This document shows, piece after piece, positions 46,161-59,200 of a stretch of DNA of 64,000 bases. How positions within the stretch are numbered: the stretch's first letter is position 1; each line of letters begins with the position of its first letter. The stretch is from NCBI RefSeq assembly GCF_035582795.1, contig NC_134373.1:31280501-31344500 (forward strand). The letters are read 5' to 3'. The translations under genes and the position numbers were made by a program. The notes under the pieces were generated by a model. It was not told the DNA's origin. It did no database searches and saw only the letters and a list, made by a program, of their open reading frames with translations. This stretch comes from Mycteria americana (Eukaryota; Chordata; Aves; Ciconiiformes; Ciconiidae).

Positions 46161-49100
46161 GGTGCTCTGCAAGGATTGAGAGGTTCATTGCACGTGGATT
46201 AGTTGCAGATAAAATGGATGCTCTATACAGTAAAATGTGTAATATCAATAAACAGCTAAAATAATTGATCTCCTTTGAAGTCAAGAAACATGGTATTAAA
46301 GAATAGGAGATATTTGAGTAAAGAGACTAAAATTGATTCTAAAATCAGCATTTTGATCTGCAGGCAAATACCATTCAATTCAGCACTTTGTTTATCTGTT
46401 CAGGCAAAATGTCAGTCTCGGGACTGATAAATAGAATTTACGACACTTGTAGAAACTTGCAATGCAGATTTTTAATCTGCATCTTTTGCCATTTGTTTTT
46501 CCATTGTTGATGTTATACTGTTAGGATGCTTCAAAATCCTTAGCTGACATATGGAAGGAAATTTCAATACTTGTAAACTACCTTTTTATATACACAAAAG
46601 CTCAGATTATGCCTGTACAGTTCTTAAAATCAGGACTACTTTATTTACAGTACCAAACTTCTAAACTGCTGCACGAACTCTGAAATACTTGCTTTGTGTT
46701 TACAGGTATAGTCTGCCACCAACCGTGGTTAAATCCATGTTAGTGAAGCTAACTCTGAAAGGCACCATAGAAGAACTTGGGTCATTAAGTTTGTAACAGC
46801 TATGCTTAGAGGAGTAGAGAGTTGGAGAATTAAGCTATACTTCCCTTGATGTATTTTTAGAGATTATTTATGTGCTTGCTTAATATGCTGGGATAATGTT
46901 AAAACAGGATGGGTCCACTGATCATATTATCTTGACCTAATTGATGCAAATGAGACAAAAGCACACTGCATCCTCTTGACATGGTTGTGATAGCTTGTTC
47001 TTCCTTCTGACAGGTGCAGTCAAATTCTTACATCTAGGGTAAACAGAAAAATAATGATTTTAATATGCTTTAATGAATGTTAAAAATAATTTTTAAAAAA
47101 GAAAAATAACGTAAAGCAAGAAGAGTATTTACAATACAAACCAGAAGTTAGCGGAGCAGTTTGAGTGTGAGTACATAAGTATCTTGGTTCCCTTACAATC
47201 AGGATGCACATAGAGGAAGATGCAGCAGCTCAGGAATTGCGGGGCAGTTGTGTGATTGTCATAATAATTCTCAATTGCATTACATTTAGCTTTGCTTCTC
47301 ACAATTATGTCCTAGCAGCTTCTGTATCGGTTTTAGTTGTTACATGTGTTCAGTAATTTCCCTCAAGATGACTGTCGTCTCTCTGAAAAACTTGGCTAGC
47401 TAAGTTTTGTGCTTTGAGTCTCTTAGTTGTATTGGGATTTTTTACAAGATTCTTAACTAACCTCATAATTCAGGAGTGATGCTGTTCTTACAAGGACTCA
47501 CGTGATGATGTTTCTCCAGAGAATGCATGTTTTTCATCTGAGAGTTATACTGAAAAAAAGGACCGATGGGGACGAGTGTTGGACCTCATATTTTCAGTTT
47601 CGCATGCAGTCTTGCTGTGTCTGTCCAACAAGTGATAGCAGCAGAAATAACTTGATCTTTGGGTCAGATCTGGTCTCCGGCACCAGTCTTTCTTCCTGAT
47701 TAGTCAGGGACTTCCCTGTGGGTTCCCCCGGCTTGCTGGTGATGACACTTCTGGGATATTTCTGACCCTGATTAGAAAGTCTGTATCAAACCACAGAAAC
47801 TATTTTACTTGAAGCTGCTGTGTTTATACATACAAAGTTTATTTCCGCAAATTTAAATTTTGCAAGGAAATTAATTTATAAGAAATTTCAAACTCCTCCT
47901 GATAGCCTGGGTGTTGACTGGGCAGCTATTGCTGACAGATTCTATTACAACAGCTTTAAGAAATTATGAAGAGAAATTGCCCTTCTGAAGATCATTACAT
48001 CCTACATCTATGTTTCAAGAGGTTTCTAGTACATATTTTGTCTGGGGATCCCAATCTGCCTACTATTTATGTCAGATGGAAACTGGAGCACAGTGTCTAG
48101 TAGAATCTGCCCTTGCCGTGCAATCCGCCACTGGAAAGTGGAACTGGGCTGTGTTGTGGGATCCATACAGGAAAAGGGCTACTTTTTGTATCCAAGACAA
48201 GACCGGGGGTTGAAATGTAGCTCTGGGTCTAATTTATTTCAGACAGGTCCTGTATGATAGAGCTTGGTTCTTCCTATTTGATTCCAGAAGGATGCTGTCA
48301 GCTGTCTTGCAGAATGCTTAAATGAGGTCACTAGGAGTTTGCTTCATTTTCAATCAGAAAAAAAATACTCAAGTCCTAAACCTTTTCAGTTGAAATTTGG
48401 CTGCTATTTTGGTAGTGCCACGTAGAGCCAGGGGAACGGATGGAAACAATTGGCTTCAGTTTGCTTTGAAAACACGGCTTACGAAAGACAGGGCAATAAC
48501 AGCAGCATCAGCATCACGTGGCCAGAGAGAAGGGGAGATCCAGGATGTGCTTAATAGCACCCCGTGACATCTTGGCCATCAAACTAGGAGTCATTTTTGA
48601 TTAGCTGCATATGACCTGGTAGCTGTTTGCTCTTGCATGCAGTCTTTTCATTTGGTTCCCAATTTTTCTTGCTTTGAGAGTAGTTGATGCTATTCTTGAG
48701 AACATATTTATTTTCCGTTGAGTTTCCAAACACAATTTATGCTCCTCTGCAATCAAGTGCTTTTGTGGAATCCGAGGCAGGCCTGATACGCTGATTTTTC
48801 AAGTTTGTTCCATGTGTTAGCAGAAAAATTTCAGGACCGTAACTCTGCTATGAAGTCTCTTTACATCAGAGAAAAGCTTCTTTTCTTTTGAGAATTGTAT
48901 TGCTTGATGCAAGGATGCTTCTCCTGAAAGAGGATTGCTGCTTATCGTCCTTAATGACAGTAGTCAATTTGGCAAAGTGCAGGCACAACGGAAGTTTTAT
49001 TCACTGTATTTAGTAGAAAGGTAGCGAATTTTTTTTGTGTGTATTTTAATCATGACAAAGATAACTGATCTTATGAGAGTAAGTGACACAGCCATTCGTA

Positions 49101-49536
49101 TAATTCTGGTAGAATTACATTTAAAATACAAAGATTTCTGGAGTAGTAGACAATGATGAAGCAGGGACTCTGTACAGAGCTTTCAGGATTCCCTGATAAA
49201 GTGAGCTGTTTAATCAAGCTTTTGTTTTAATATGGCTAAATGTAAAGGCATGCATTAAGGAGAGAAACAGACCCTTGCTACAAAATGGAGAATTGGTATC
49301 CAGCAAAGAAATATGTTTTAAAAAAGATACTTGAACAATAAGAAAGGTGTTTAGACAAGACACAAAAATGATTTCAGGACCAAAGAAAAATAATGTAAGA
49401 CTTGGAGCTCAGTGCTTTGCTTACTGAAACCAGAAGTAAAGGTTGTTTATTGTATGTTAACTTCATAGAAGGAAAAATACAAGGTCCTACATTTCGTTTT
49501 GTCAAAAAAGGCAGAGCAAGAATTTGTTTGAAAACT

Positions 49537-49586
49537 GGATTTGCTTTAAGTCAGAGGGAAAGGATTTGCTTTAAGTCAGAGGGAAA
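49537..49586. repeat. Perfect 25-bp tandem duplication
   Basis: Two adjacent identical copies of a 25-base unit beginning GGATTTGCTTTAAGTCAGAG occupy 49537-49561 and 49562-49586. Both copies are exact, so the duplication is probably recent. Confidence 0.95.
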
Positions 49587-51519
49587 AAGCACAATTTAAC
49601 AGTGAATTGTTGGAACAGCTGTTGAAATTGAGGAGTCTTTCATTTCCTGATGTGTGTGCATCAAGAAAAGGATTATTTGTTTTTCTTAGCTACATATGGT
49701 TTAGTCAAAATAATAGCAGAGTAGTTAAGTGAATTAAAATGCTCTCCGTTCAGTGTCAGAAGGGATGTTCCTGCTTCCAGCCTGGTCTTTAAAAACTGTG
49801 CAAATGTGCAGCAGGCTGGTGTCACTCGTTTCTAATCAGAGCCTCGTTGTACTCTGCAAGGACTGATTTTAGTATCTGCAGCTGAAGGAAGGAAACCCCC
49901 TCAAATGTTAATGCATCCGAGAGCAGCGTGTGTGAGCTGTACGAGGGAAATCCACTGCTGGCCGTGCCAGGTGGGGGGCTGAACCCGGCAGCCTTTCCTC
50001 TGGCTCAGCTTCCACTGATCTTAGCAGAAAGGTGAAAAGCGTCTGTTCTGCACATCCAACTGGAATTTCCCCCCAAGGTGGAGGCTTCATTAGGAGCGGG
50101 GAAGGAACCAAACCCAAACAATATCTGCCATTTGCGTGATGCTCTGAACTAGAAGTGTGTTGCTCTCCGCGGGTCTGTAGCAGTAGCTGGGGAACCGGGG
50201 GTGCTGCGTGCGCTGGCCTCAGCCGGGGGTGCACGGGGTGTTTGCTGCCACTAGACAGCGGAAGTAGAAGCTTCCACTTCTTGACATGCAGACCATTTTG
50301 ACTTGAACGTGTCTTTTGTGTGAGTAAGGATGTGGTTTTTACAGTCTGTCAGTCACGTGTTTTATGATGTTTTATCGTAACGGGTGACTGACAGGTGAGA
50401 GAAGGAATGGTCGTACTTCTCAAAGGCAATGAACAGTTGTTAATCCTGTCTGTTTCTGAATGACAAACCAATAATGTATAGAGAGTTAGAATAAGTTAAT
50501 TGTAGCTGTACAACATCTTTTATTAAGCTTCTTATTAAACTGGGCATAATCACTTACTGGGTTACGAGTCAGTAATGCGATGGGGGGGATATGCGTTTTC
50601 TTTTCACGTACTTTAAAAAGCATCTTGAAAGTAAGGCGTGCTGGAAGAGTTGTGGGGGATGCAACACCCATGTGTTGGATGCTACGGCTTGATGTTGCTG
50701 TGAGGGAGCTGAAGAGCAGCTGGGTGCCACTGGTGGCCGCTGCCTCCCGCTCCGGTGTCAGACCACCTTGTGGTCTGTGGGGTTTTGCTTGTTTTCTGTG
50801 TTGGGCTGTGGGTGGTGGGGTCCCTGGGTTCGTCACACTGTGTGCATTGCTGCAGCAGCTGCTTTCCCAGCAGAGAGGAAAGGAAACTAGTGGCCCAGCT
50901 AGAAATGTCCCAGGGGCCAGATCTGGTCAGCATATCCTGCCAGCACAGGTGACCGTAACTGACTTACTGGTACAACATGGTCTTGGCCAGAGTAAAAGTC
51001 TGTGTTTTACAGGAGAGTTAAGAGGATTGTGGGTTGAGAGTTTGTGTTAAATCTCTAATAGCGGCAGGAGTTTGGGGGTAGTTGCTTTAAAAAGAAATAA
51101 AACCCAGCAAAGGCAGCGTGGGCTGCTGAAGTTGTAAAGCAGACTGTGTTATTAGTTGCAGGAGGGTTAAACAACAGTATCGACTGTTTCACTCATAAAT
51201 GGTAATTAATAAGTCTTTTTATTACTGACTCAATTTCTGCTGCTAGCTCGGACTTTTCTGTTCCTGTCGATGACGTTTGGCCATTCTGAACGTGGCCACG
51301 CTTTGCTCAACAGTCAGTGCAACCTGCGGGGCCCAGAAACCTCCTGCAAGAGCAGGGTGGGAATGAGCAGCTGATGAGAAAGGCTCCAGAGAACAGAAAA
51401 CTTCCTCCGTTGGGAGAAAATCCCGTTAAAGGCGTTTCTTCCCTTTCCAGTCATGTGTCAGAAACCTCTGACAGAAGGGGACTGGAAACTGGATGATGGA
51501 TTTTAAGAAGCTGTAGCCT

Positions 51520-51531
51520 CCCCCCCCCCCC
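51520..51531. repeat. Poly-C run (C12)
   Basis: A 12-base C homopolymer in SLC49A4 intron 1; a likely length-variable site and a sequencing-error-prone position. Confidence 0.9.
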
Positions 51532-53324
51532 ATCAATTATCGCTTGCATTTACAGGGTAAAATTAACAAAGTTAATTACATCTATTAAAAATCTTGGTTG
51601 TGCGAATTACTTACATCTTCTAAAACAGAGAAATAATTTCTTGCCAGGTTCACAGGCTTTTTTTCAGGCTTTGTTGGTTACTTTGGTTTACTGTCCCCAT
51701 GATGCATGCTGCTATCTGAAACACTCTGGGGTGCACCTTTTAGAGTAATACAAGATGTCCAATTCAGATTAAGGGCCACTGCAGTGTTCAAAGCAAAAAT
51801 ACTGAAATAATTATAAAAATACTATTAAAGACCAATTTCTAAGAAAGATGAAAAGGAGGATGGATTCGGAGAGTTAAAATGTAAAGCAAAGTAGAAGGGG
51901 AAGGTGCTTAGAGGTTAGAAATACATCATGTAATTAGCAAAGAAAATGTCTAATATGCTGCTTGTCTGACAGTCTTTTACTTGTTCACTTTGGCGTCATC
52001 GTTTTCAACATGCAGTTTTAACCAAAGGAATTTTTAGGGGTGTGTCTACATGTTAAGGTGGAAAAAAAAAAAGGCCAAAGAATAATCTGTGCAATCAAAA
52101 CATTTAGAAGTGGTACATTACAGTGTATAGTATTGAAGATGAGGACTCAAAGAATGTTTGGAGAGATCAAATATACTTGATTGTGAGGCTTTAACTGATA
52201 ATTTTATTTTAAAATTACCTGATGTGTAAGGTTGACATTAAAGATAAACCTAGAATTAGGGCTGCGGGGGAACTTCGGCATCCAATTCAGTTTTCAAACA
52301 ATTGCGTGTTGTTTTTCTTAAGAAACTTTTCTGCAGATTTAAATTAAAACTTTTTCTTGGTTTGTGTTTTTTAGTTTTGGGATTCTGTTTTTAAATTAAA
52401 AATAAAATAGAAGTTTGTCATTTGGAAACACTCCTCATGCGTTCTGTGATGATTTAAACTTAAATTTCTGTATAATACTCATTTACTACTGTGCCCTGGG
52501 CTTGCACCTGGCCTCTGCCTCCTGCGGCACCCCGTGAGCAGGACCTTCCAGGCTGGCTGTCTCTGTCCTTGTGTCTTCTAAAAGGCAGAACGTGCCGTGT
52601 TTTGTGAAATGTAATTCAAAAAGACTGTGGTTTACATGGAGGATATGAAGGTGATATGTACGTTACTAGAGCTTTCCTGAAACATTGGAGCAGCGTTTCC
52701 AAGTGCAAAACTTCAGATTTTTTGGTTAAGAGTTGTGTTTCGATTTTCCATCAATAGAATTCTAATTCTTATTGCGTACAAGTTCTCATTATGCACAAAA
52801 GCAATGTTAACAAAGATTCGTTTCCCAGGAGAGAAGGCAAAAGCATCACACATGCGATCCTGATACAAATAATTACCCCCACAACATATGCAGTATGGTA
52901 ATACGGGGTCAGGCATGCCACATGAAGGCTCACATGGTGGCCCAGCAAACATGAAGAGCAACAGGATTTTGAACAGCCGTATTATCCAGACATTTAGTTA
53001 GGGCTCTCTGAACACGCACACTTGAAAAACCAGTTTAACAGCAACGTGTACTGGTTGAGTGCAGAGTCAAGCAAGTAAGTCTGGGCGGGCATTGGAAATC
53101 CTTTAAGGAAACAAATGTTCTCGGCTGTTGATACGTCTCCAGGGCATCAGGGATGTGAGGTGTCCTCGAGAGTTGCAGACTGCAGGTTGCATTCCTTTTG
53201 TTAATGACTGAGCCATACCAAAGGAAGTCATACTTCCATTTCAGAAAACCTGTAACATTAACTCTTTTTGTTTGGGTTGTCTTGGGCTAGGTTGGTTGAG
53301 AGAGGAGCTGTCTTTGGTTTGGTT

Positions 53325-53395
53325 TGTGCAGTGCCCAGCACAAGGAGTTGCATACCCTTGAGTGAGGTTCACTAAGAGCTATTGCAATAAGAGCA
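53325..53395 (+). repeat. Possible tail of an old repeat
   Basis: 'CAGTGCCCAGCACAAGGAGTTGC … GGTTCACTAAGAGCTATTGCAATAAGAG' resembles the 3' end of old amniote repeats of the type 'cagcgcctagcacaatggggtcctg…taggtgctactgtaatacaaataat'. Weak, from pattern memory only. Confidence 0.3.
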
Positions 53396-54647
53396 AAGTG
53401 ATGTCTTGTCCTCTAAAACTACATTTTAGTAACATACATGCTCGAAAACCCCCATAAAATTCACATGGAGACAAAATATTTAATGCAACTACTGGCTGAA
53501 TTGTACTGATTACAGGAGTCATTAACATAGAGGGAGCGCTTCTCTGAAAATTGGCAGTTTTAGAATCAAAATTGTTTGTTTGTTAGGTGAGTTATCACAG
53601 GGACTTGTTCTTTTTCTGTCTGTGTTTGGGGTAGTTACTGGTTTCACCTAAATGTTAGAGATACTGCGTGTTTGTCGTAATTTAATTGTTTTTATTACGT
53701 TCTGCTAAGAACATGGAAGCCCTTTATTTTCTGTTTGTTGCTGTGAAATTGTTTCAAGTTTTACGACTTCACAAATAAGACTGTATCAGCAGTTTTTAAT
53801 TGTGCATATTTATGATTTTGGTGTTTTGCAAGATTCTGGAGCTCAAGCCCCTCAGCTGTCACCGTTCTCTTTCTGTTTGCTGCTGATGGAAACACCTTAG
53901 CAGCAGCAAGTAAACGGCTGGCAAAAGGAATTCCAGCACTAAGATAAAATTGTTTCTAATCTAAGTGCTTCTCAGTCGAGAATCGCAGTATGAGGAAAAA
54001 ACATATTCAAGGAATCAGTCAATTGTAGCTTTTTTTCTAATGTACTGTATTTACAATCTCTGACAATTTGAGCTGAGTGCAGCAAAAACCTGGCCTAATT
54101 GCAAGGACTGCAAAAAAGTACTTGCACGTTTTTCCCCTGAATAAATGGTTATTTCTTCAGGATGAAATGCTTAATCTGCATTACGAAAGAAAACAATAAC
54201 AGTTCTGTGTCTGTGCTTATTAAGTGGTTGGAAAAGAATGTTAAAGTCCAGATTTTTCTTTGGATCTACCTAGATGTCAGATCACACACTGGAGCATATT
54301 CCCTGATGCTTCTAATTCTAAAGGGAATATATTGTACATTTTGATGATACTTTTATTATCACTATTCACTTCCAAGAATGCCTGTAAGATTTTGGGTACA
54401 GTCCTGTGTTATAGTATGCCAAGAGTAAGCCTTTGTAATTCTGGAGTGTAAGTATAGAAAATAACAGAAAATAACACAGGATTTCATAATGTATCTGTAA
54501 TTCATATCAGCACCAAAGTGTTTATGATTTGAAAGAGATACGCATTACTTCTGTGAGACTGCATGTAAATACATATATCTAGGCAACATTTTTTTTTTGC
54601 AACATTGCTGACTTAACTTGTAAAATACTGTTGTTTTTTCATCTTAG

Positions 54648-54741
54648 GTCTGAGGGTAACTGTGTTACTAACATCATCCCTCATGGTATTGGGAGCTGGC
54701 CTGAGATGTGTCCCAGTTTCAGACCTAGAAATTAGGAAGAA
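54648..54741 (+). CDS. SLC49A4: SLC49A4 coding exon 2 (TM3)
   Basis: This 94-nt exon has a TTTTTTCATCTTAG acceptor and an AA|GTAAGT donor. It begins with GT, completing Gly124, and encodes [20 protein letters not shown] then [10 protein letters not shown], leaving in phase 2. It matches the human sequence [27 protein letters not shown]. The hydrophobic stretch about residues 127-145 is membrane span 3. The exon is too short for an ATG-based ORF list. It sits 20.5 kb downstream of exon 1, and the next exon is outside the window. Confidence 0.96.
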
Positions 54742-54911
54742 GTAAGTGAATTACTTATTTTTAATATACATATTTTATACTTTCTGTTAATGTAATTTTT
54801 GCTGCTACTGCAAAGAAATGTTAGTACAAATTTTCTGTGTGAATTTGATACGCCAAATGTTTGTTGTGTGGATGTAAGCTTACATGCTTCTTTGCTTCTT
54901 GAATTGGTTTT

Positions 54912-55080
54912 TCTAGTCCTTCTACATAGTATCTGAAGATCAGAAAGCCCTTTACAAACTTGACTTAATTAAGCCTCACCCCATCCTTGCATAACTAATA
55001 TTAATCTGCTTTGCAAACAAGGAAGCAGAGATTTAGAGAGGTTCAGAAACTGGCCCAAGATCACACAGGGAACCATGCCA
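54912..55080 (-). repeat. Ancient MIR / MIR1_Amn-type SINE
   Basis: Plus strand reads TATCTGAAGATCAGAAAGCCCTTTACAAAC (tail), AAGCCTCACCCCATCC, then AAGGAAGCAGAGATTTAGAGAGGTTCAGAAACTGGCCCAAGATCACACAGGGAACCATGCCA. This is the reverse complement of the 'gtgaccttgggcaagtcact…cagtttcc…aaagcgctttgagatc' order. It starts about 170 bp after SLC49A4 exon 2. Confidence 0.8.
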
Positions 55081-56196
55081 CAAAACCCAAAAATATGTAA
55101 TTTGTATGCAAATGTTAAATAATTAGTTCATGTTTCTCATATTGGATGTATGGGATTGTGCAGTGAGACAGATGAATTTACGCAAAAAGGCCTTTTTCAT
55201 GTAGTCTCTTCCAGTCTGCATTCCAAAGTAGACTTGTACTTTCTTTGTGGTTGAAATTAATGCCTTCCGTACACATGCAATTTAAGAGTTTGAGATAGAG
55301 ACAGATTTTTTCCTAAAAATTGCACAATCCAAACAATTGAATTGTCCCGTCAACCTATCCTGAACCTGGGAATCCTTGGTAAGTACAGGAATCGCACTCC
55401 TTTTGTACAGCCAGGGAATATGGATCACTTGTTGTTCACTTAACTTTCTTTTGCTTCTCATGCTGAAGGATGAAGGCATTACTACATTTTTCTGTTTCTT
55501 TAAAAACAGTAGTAGCACTAGATCTTCACTAGTTATGCTTGCATAATATGTAAGCGTTAAAGAAAAGAACTTATTTATAAATAAGGTTTTTATGTGTTTT
55601 TTTTCCCTTGACTTCTAGTCAGCTTCCAGGCAGTCCTTGTGTTATTTCAGCAAGTTCCTTTTTTTTCCTTAGTATTGCTTACCCTGAAAATCACCTTGGA
55701 AACCTTTAAGTTGAGATAGAAAATGTTTGGTGTGAAGTAGAAGGCAGATGACTGGGTACCATGGATAAAACAAAGGAAGAGGTTCAGAGAGAGGACCGAG
55801 AATGTAATAAACGCATTGATTGTAAAACTAGCCCTGATCAGGAGTAAGTAGCTAGTATGTACTGAATGGCTTAGTAAGCTAAGTGCAGTGTGGTGAGCAG
55901 AGGGGATGCAATTTCAGTTCTTAGGCGCTTTGTGAGCGTATAAGGAAACCCAGAATGGTCCTGATGTTAGTTGCCCAGTGTTGCCCATTTCAATGTGGTG
56001 TTCAAGGACTTTGTGAGCAGGGGAGGCTGAACTAACCATATTGTGCTGCCGTTCACAGTGACCCTTTTAAGGTGAAAATGTACTGTTAAGTTGACCAGGA
56101 AGAGCTGTCCTCATTGTGCCCTTGTTTTACCTTTTCTCAAGATGCTAAGGGGTGCTCAACATCCAGTTCATCCATTCTGACCAATCTTGGATTAAA

Positions 56197-56231
56197 TACA
56201 CACACGTATATATATACACATATATATATAT
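56197..56231. repeat. (CA/TA)n dinucleotide tract
   Basis: TACACACACGTATATATATA followed by CACATATATATATATC; a compound microsatellite. Confidence 0.9.
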
Positions 56232-59200
56232 CTTTTAAATGGGCCAGATGGCTTAAATGCAATAAAATGTGGTGTCTTATGTAGCTTTTCATTTATGATT
56301 TATGCCAAAAGACTTGTGCTGCCCTAGGCTTTACCAAAGCAAGGATGAAGACTGTAAGAACCCGAGAAGACATTCCCAAATGAGATTTAGATGTGAGGTA
56401 TCATTTGGGGAGTGGGAAGGAGAGTTTCCACGTTTTCTGATCACCTTTAAACAAGGTTTTCCAGTGTAACTGCAGCAAGGAGACCTAGGAGAACAATGAA
56501 ATAAATGCCTAAGGAGAAACATTCAAAGAACAGTTTCTTTAACTAGGGAAAGAAAGGCTGTGGACTGTATAGAGTCTGATGCGATGTATAAAATATGATG
56601 ATACATTTTACTGAAAACTATATAGGAAAAAAAAAAAGACCATGAGCAGAATCCTGATGGAAAAGGTTACTAATTTCATTTATTCATGCTGTGAAAATAT
56701 GCATCATCTCCAGCTGAAACTGATACATTTGCTTACTTAGTCTACTCAAAAACAAAAAAAGAGAAATTTTCAAGAATTGCAGCTCTAACTGAGAAAGTAG
56801 TTTGATCTTTTACACAGTTTGATTTAAAATCTACAGAGAATTAATTATAGCTAACTGTGTGAAGCAAAAGGATGGTTTTCAGTGAAGGTTTCTTGAGGCA
56901 TTGTAAATAATTGTACAGACTGTGTGATGTTATACCAGGTAACCTGCATTGCTTTGAGGGCTAAGACTGAAGGCCAATTTTCATCAATTACTTGAAGCAT
57001 GATACCAAATAAAATAATATTTTTGAGATGAGCATTACTGCTTAATGCATTAGCAACAACTGGCTGAGCACTAAACTATGCACTTATTCGGAATGCATAT
57101 ATGTGTTAATATGACAGTTTAAACATTGCGGAGCCAGTCAGATGGACAAGATCACACACAAACTAATATTGGAGTATTTCAGAAGCCAGTGTAACTGGAA
57201 TTTCTTTAAAAGCTTTTGCATGTTTTGTAATGTGTTCCTTCAGTCCCTGGGAAATCTGCAGTAATGTACTGAAGAATTTCCATGGGACAATTATATCAGA
57301 GTTAAGATAAATAAAATTACAAGAACTTTCATGAGGTTTGTCAGGTTTAGGGTTTTGTTCTACTTTGTAGCTGTCTCTGCTCCCTAAGCTCTTGTAATTT
57401 AACATTAAGGAGAGCTACTAAAGCCCATCACCTATCGGAGCAATCACAGACGTGAGGAAATCACGGTTAAGACTGACATTTAATCCTGACTGCTTTATGC
57501 TCCTTATCTCACACAGACCTGTAATATCCAAGTGCATTCTTAAGCTCCTTTCTGGTCTGTAATTATTCTTTTGGCTCTAGCATGTAACAGCAGACTAAGA
57601 CTATCTCCAGTCATGTTTTAAACACAAACCTTAACCTCTGTTTCCAGTTCATTTGATGCTCATGTATATGCACGACTTGTATGAGGGAGAATTCAGGTTG
57701 CACATTTGAGTGTGTCTCTTGAAGCAGCCGTTCCTTATGGTGAATTTTCGTTCTCTGCCAGTGTGTGACCTAAAACCGTACTGGGAATCCATGCCAGAAC
57801 TGCATAAATTCAGTGAACACTGAAGGCATGGCAAAAATGTGGAAGTATGGACTTGCGTGTGAGATTGAGGAACCAACCTATACATGGACTAGTAAAGTCC
57901 CTCTCACATAAATATATGCTCTTACTTACCTGCTTTCCTCCCCAGCCCACCAACCTGTCAGGTTAATGTATGTATCATACAGACAAGGAGGTTAAAAAGA
58001 ATTTTTCTTACATACCACGCACTTCTGGGTTTGTCAAATGTGCCAGATATGTGACAGTGAATTTGACTTTTAAAAATAAAACCCCAAACCATTATTCCTT
58101 TCTAAATGTTACTAAAACCTCATTTGCCACACCTATTTTTTTAGTTCATAGTTAATGTAAATTATATAGAACATAAAAAAAAAAAGACGTTATCAAATTG
58201 TACCATTCCTGAACTTGTACCTTCTTCCCTTCCCTGAAGGTTACAAGAGCATCGCTGATGCTTTTTGCCTGCATTTTGTCCAGTCCTTTCCTTTTTGACT
58301 GCTGCTTGGCACTGAGTGAATATTTTCGTTGGACTCTTCTAGAATTTGATTATTTTATCCTGAACATTAACATTACTAGGAGGCCATTTTTTTAATAGAC
58401 AAAATCAGGATTTTTTTTTTCTTTTCCCCCCACATGACACTTCATATTTATTTAATATTTTGTGTTTAGGAATAGATTTACACACAGCTTAGGTCTTCCA
58501 TATGATAGTAAAATAATAAATCTAGGCAAAAAGCTGTATGACCTGAAATGTATAAGAAAGAAGGAAATAAATGATGAAATCAGCCCATAGCCATAAATCT
58601 GTGGCTTTTAAGACTGACCATGTGATGTAAGATGACTTAAAATGTTTTGAAAGACAGGATAATTAAAGACATGGAAGTAAAGGATGTAACATAATTTGTC
58701 ATTTGTATTGAATATATTAATTAAGCAATTTATTAGAACTTAGTATGCTGTGGGCTGGTAGTGTTTGGCCTTCACATTAGATTTCACAACAGAGAAGTAG
58801 TTATTGAGGACCTTGAGTCACAGCAGTGAGAGGGCACTCCTTGGCAATAAGTACCATTAAAACATTTCTTGGGAAGCCAGCAAAACAATAACATGGAGAA
58901 TGACAGTGGAAACAGGAGTGGTCATTTACAAAGTGGTTTATGGGGGACACACCGGTAGTTGGTAGATCATGTGAAGGGTTTTTTTCTTTAATAATACCAC
59001 TTCTTAGGATTTTGAATTTTTTTGCCTACTCTTAGATATATTGATGTTAAGTTTTTCCTTTATTATATTTAAAGATTCGCTCTTACCACATCTTTGGTAC
59101 ATTTTGTTTCTATTAACTAGTTGCAACCTGGTTTGTATTTTATTCTTGTTAGACTTATTCTTTAATAGTTCCGTATTTTCCCTTTTTCATCCCTGAAAGC

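Larger units (their letters stand above)
34121..54647 (+). other. SLC49A4: SLC49A4 intron 1
   Basis: A 20.5-kb first intron. The first 220 bp are still CpG island, including a GTGGCY hexamer repeat at 34211-34241. The rest is AT-rich and T/G-biased. Contents noted: low-complexity T/G (35661-35721) and poly-T (37256-37278) tracts, poly-A/G (40164-40189), a CT-to-GA asymmetric block (41590-42060), a minus-strand CR1 (42202-43050), a possible old SINE (45940-46160), a 25-bp tandem duplication (49537-49586), a C12 run (51520-51531) and a possible repeat tail (53325-53395). No additional exon was recognised. Confidence 0.85.
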
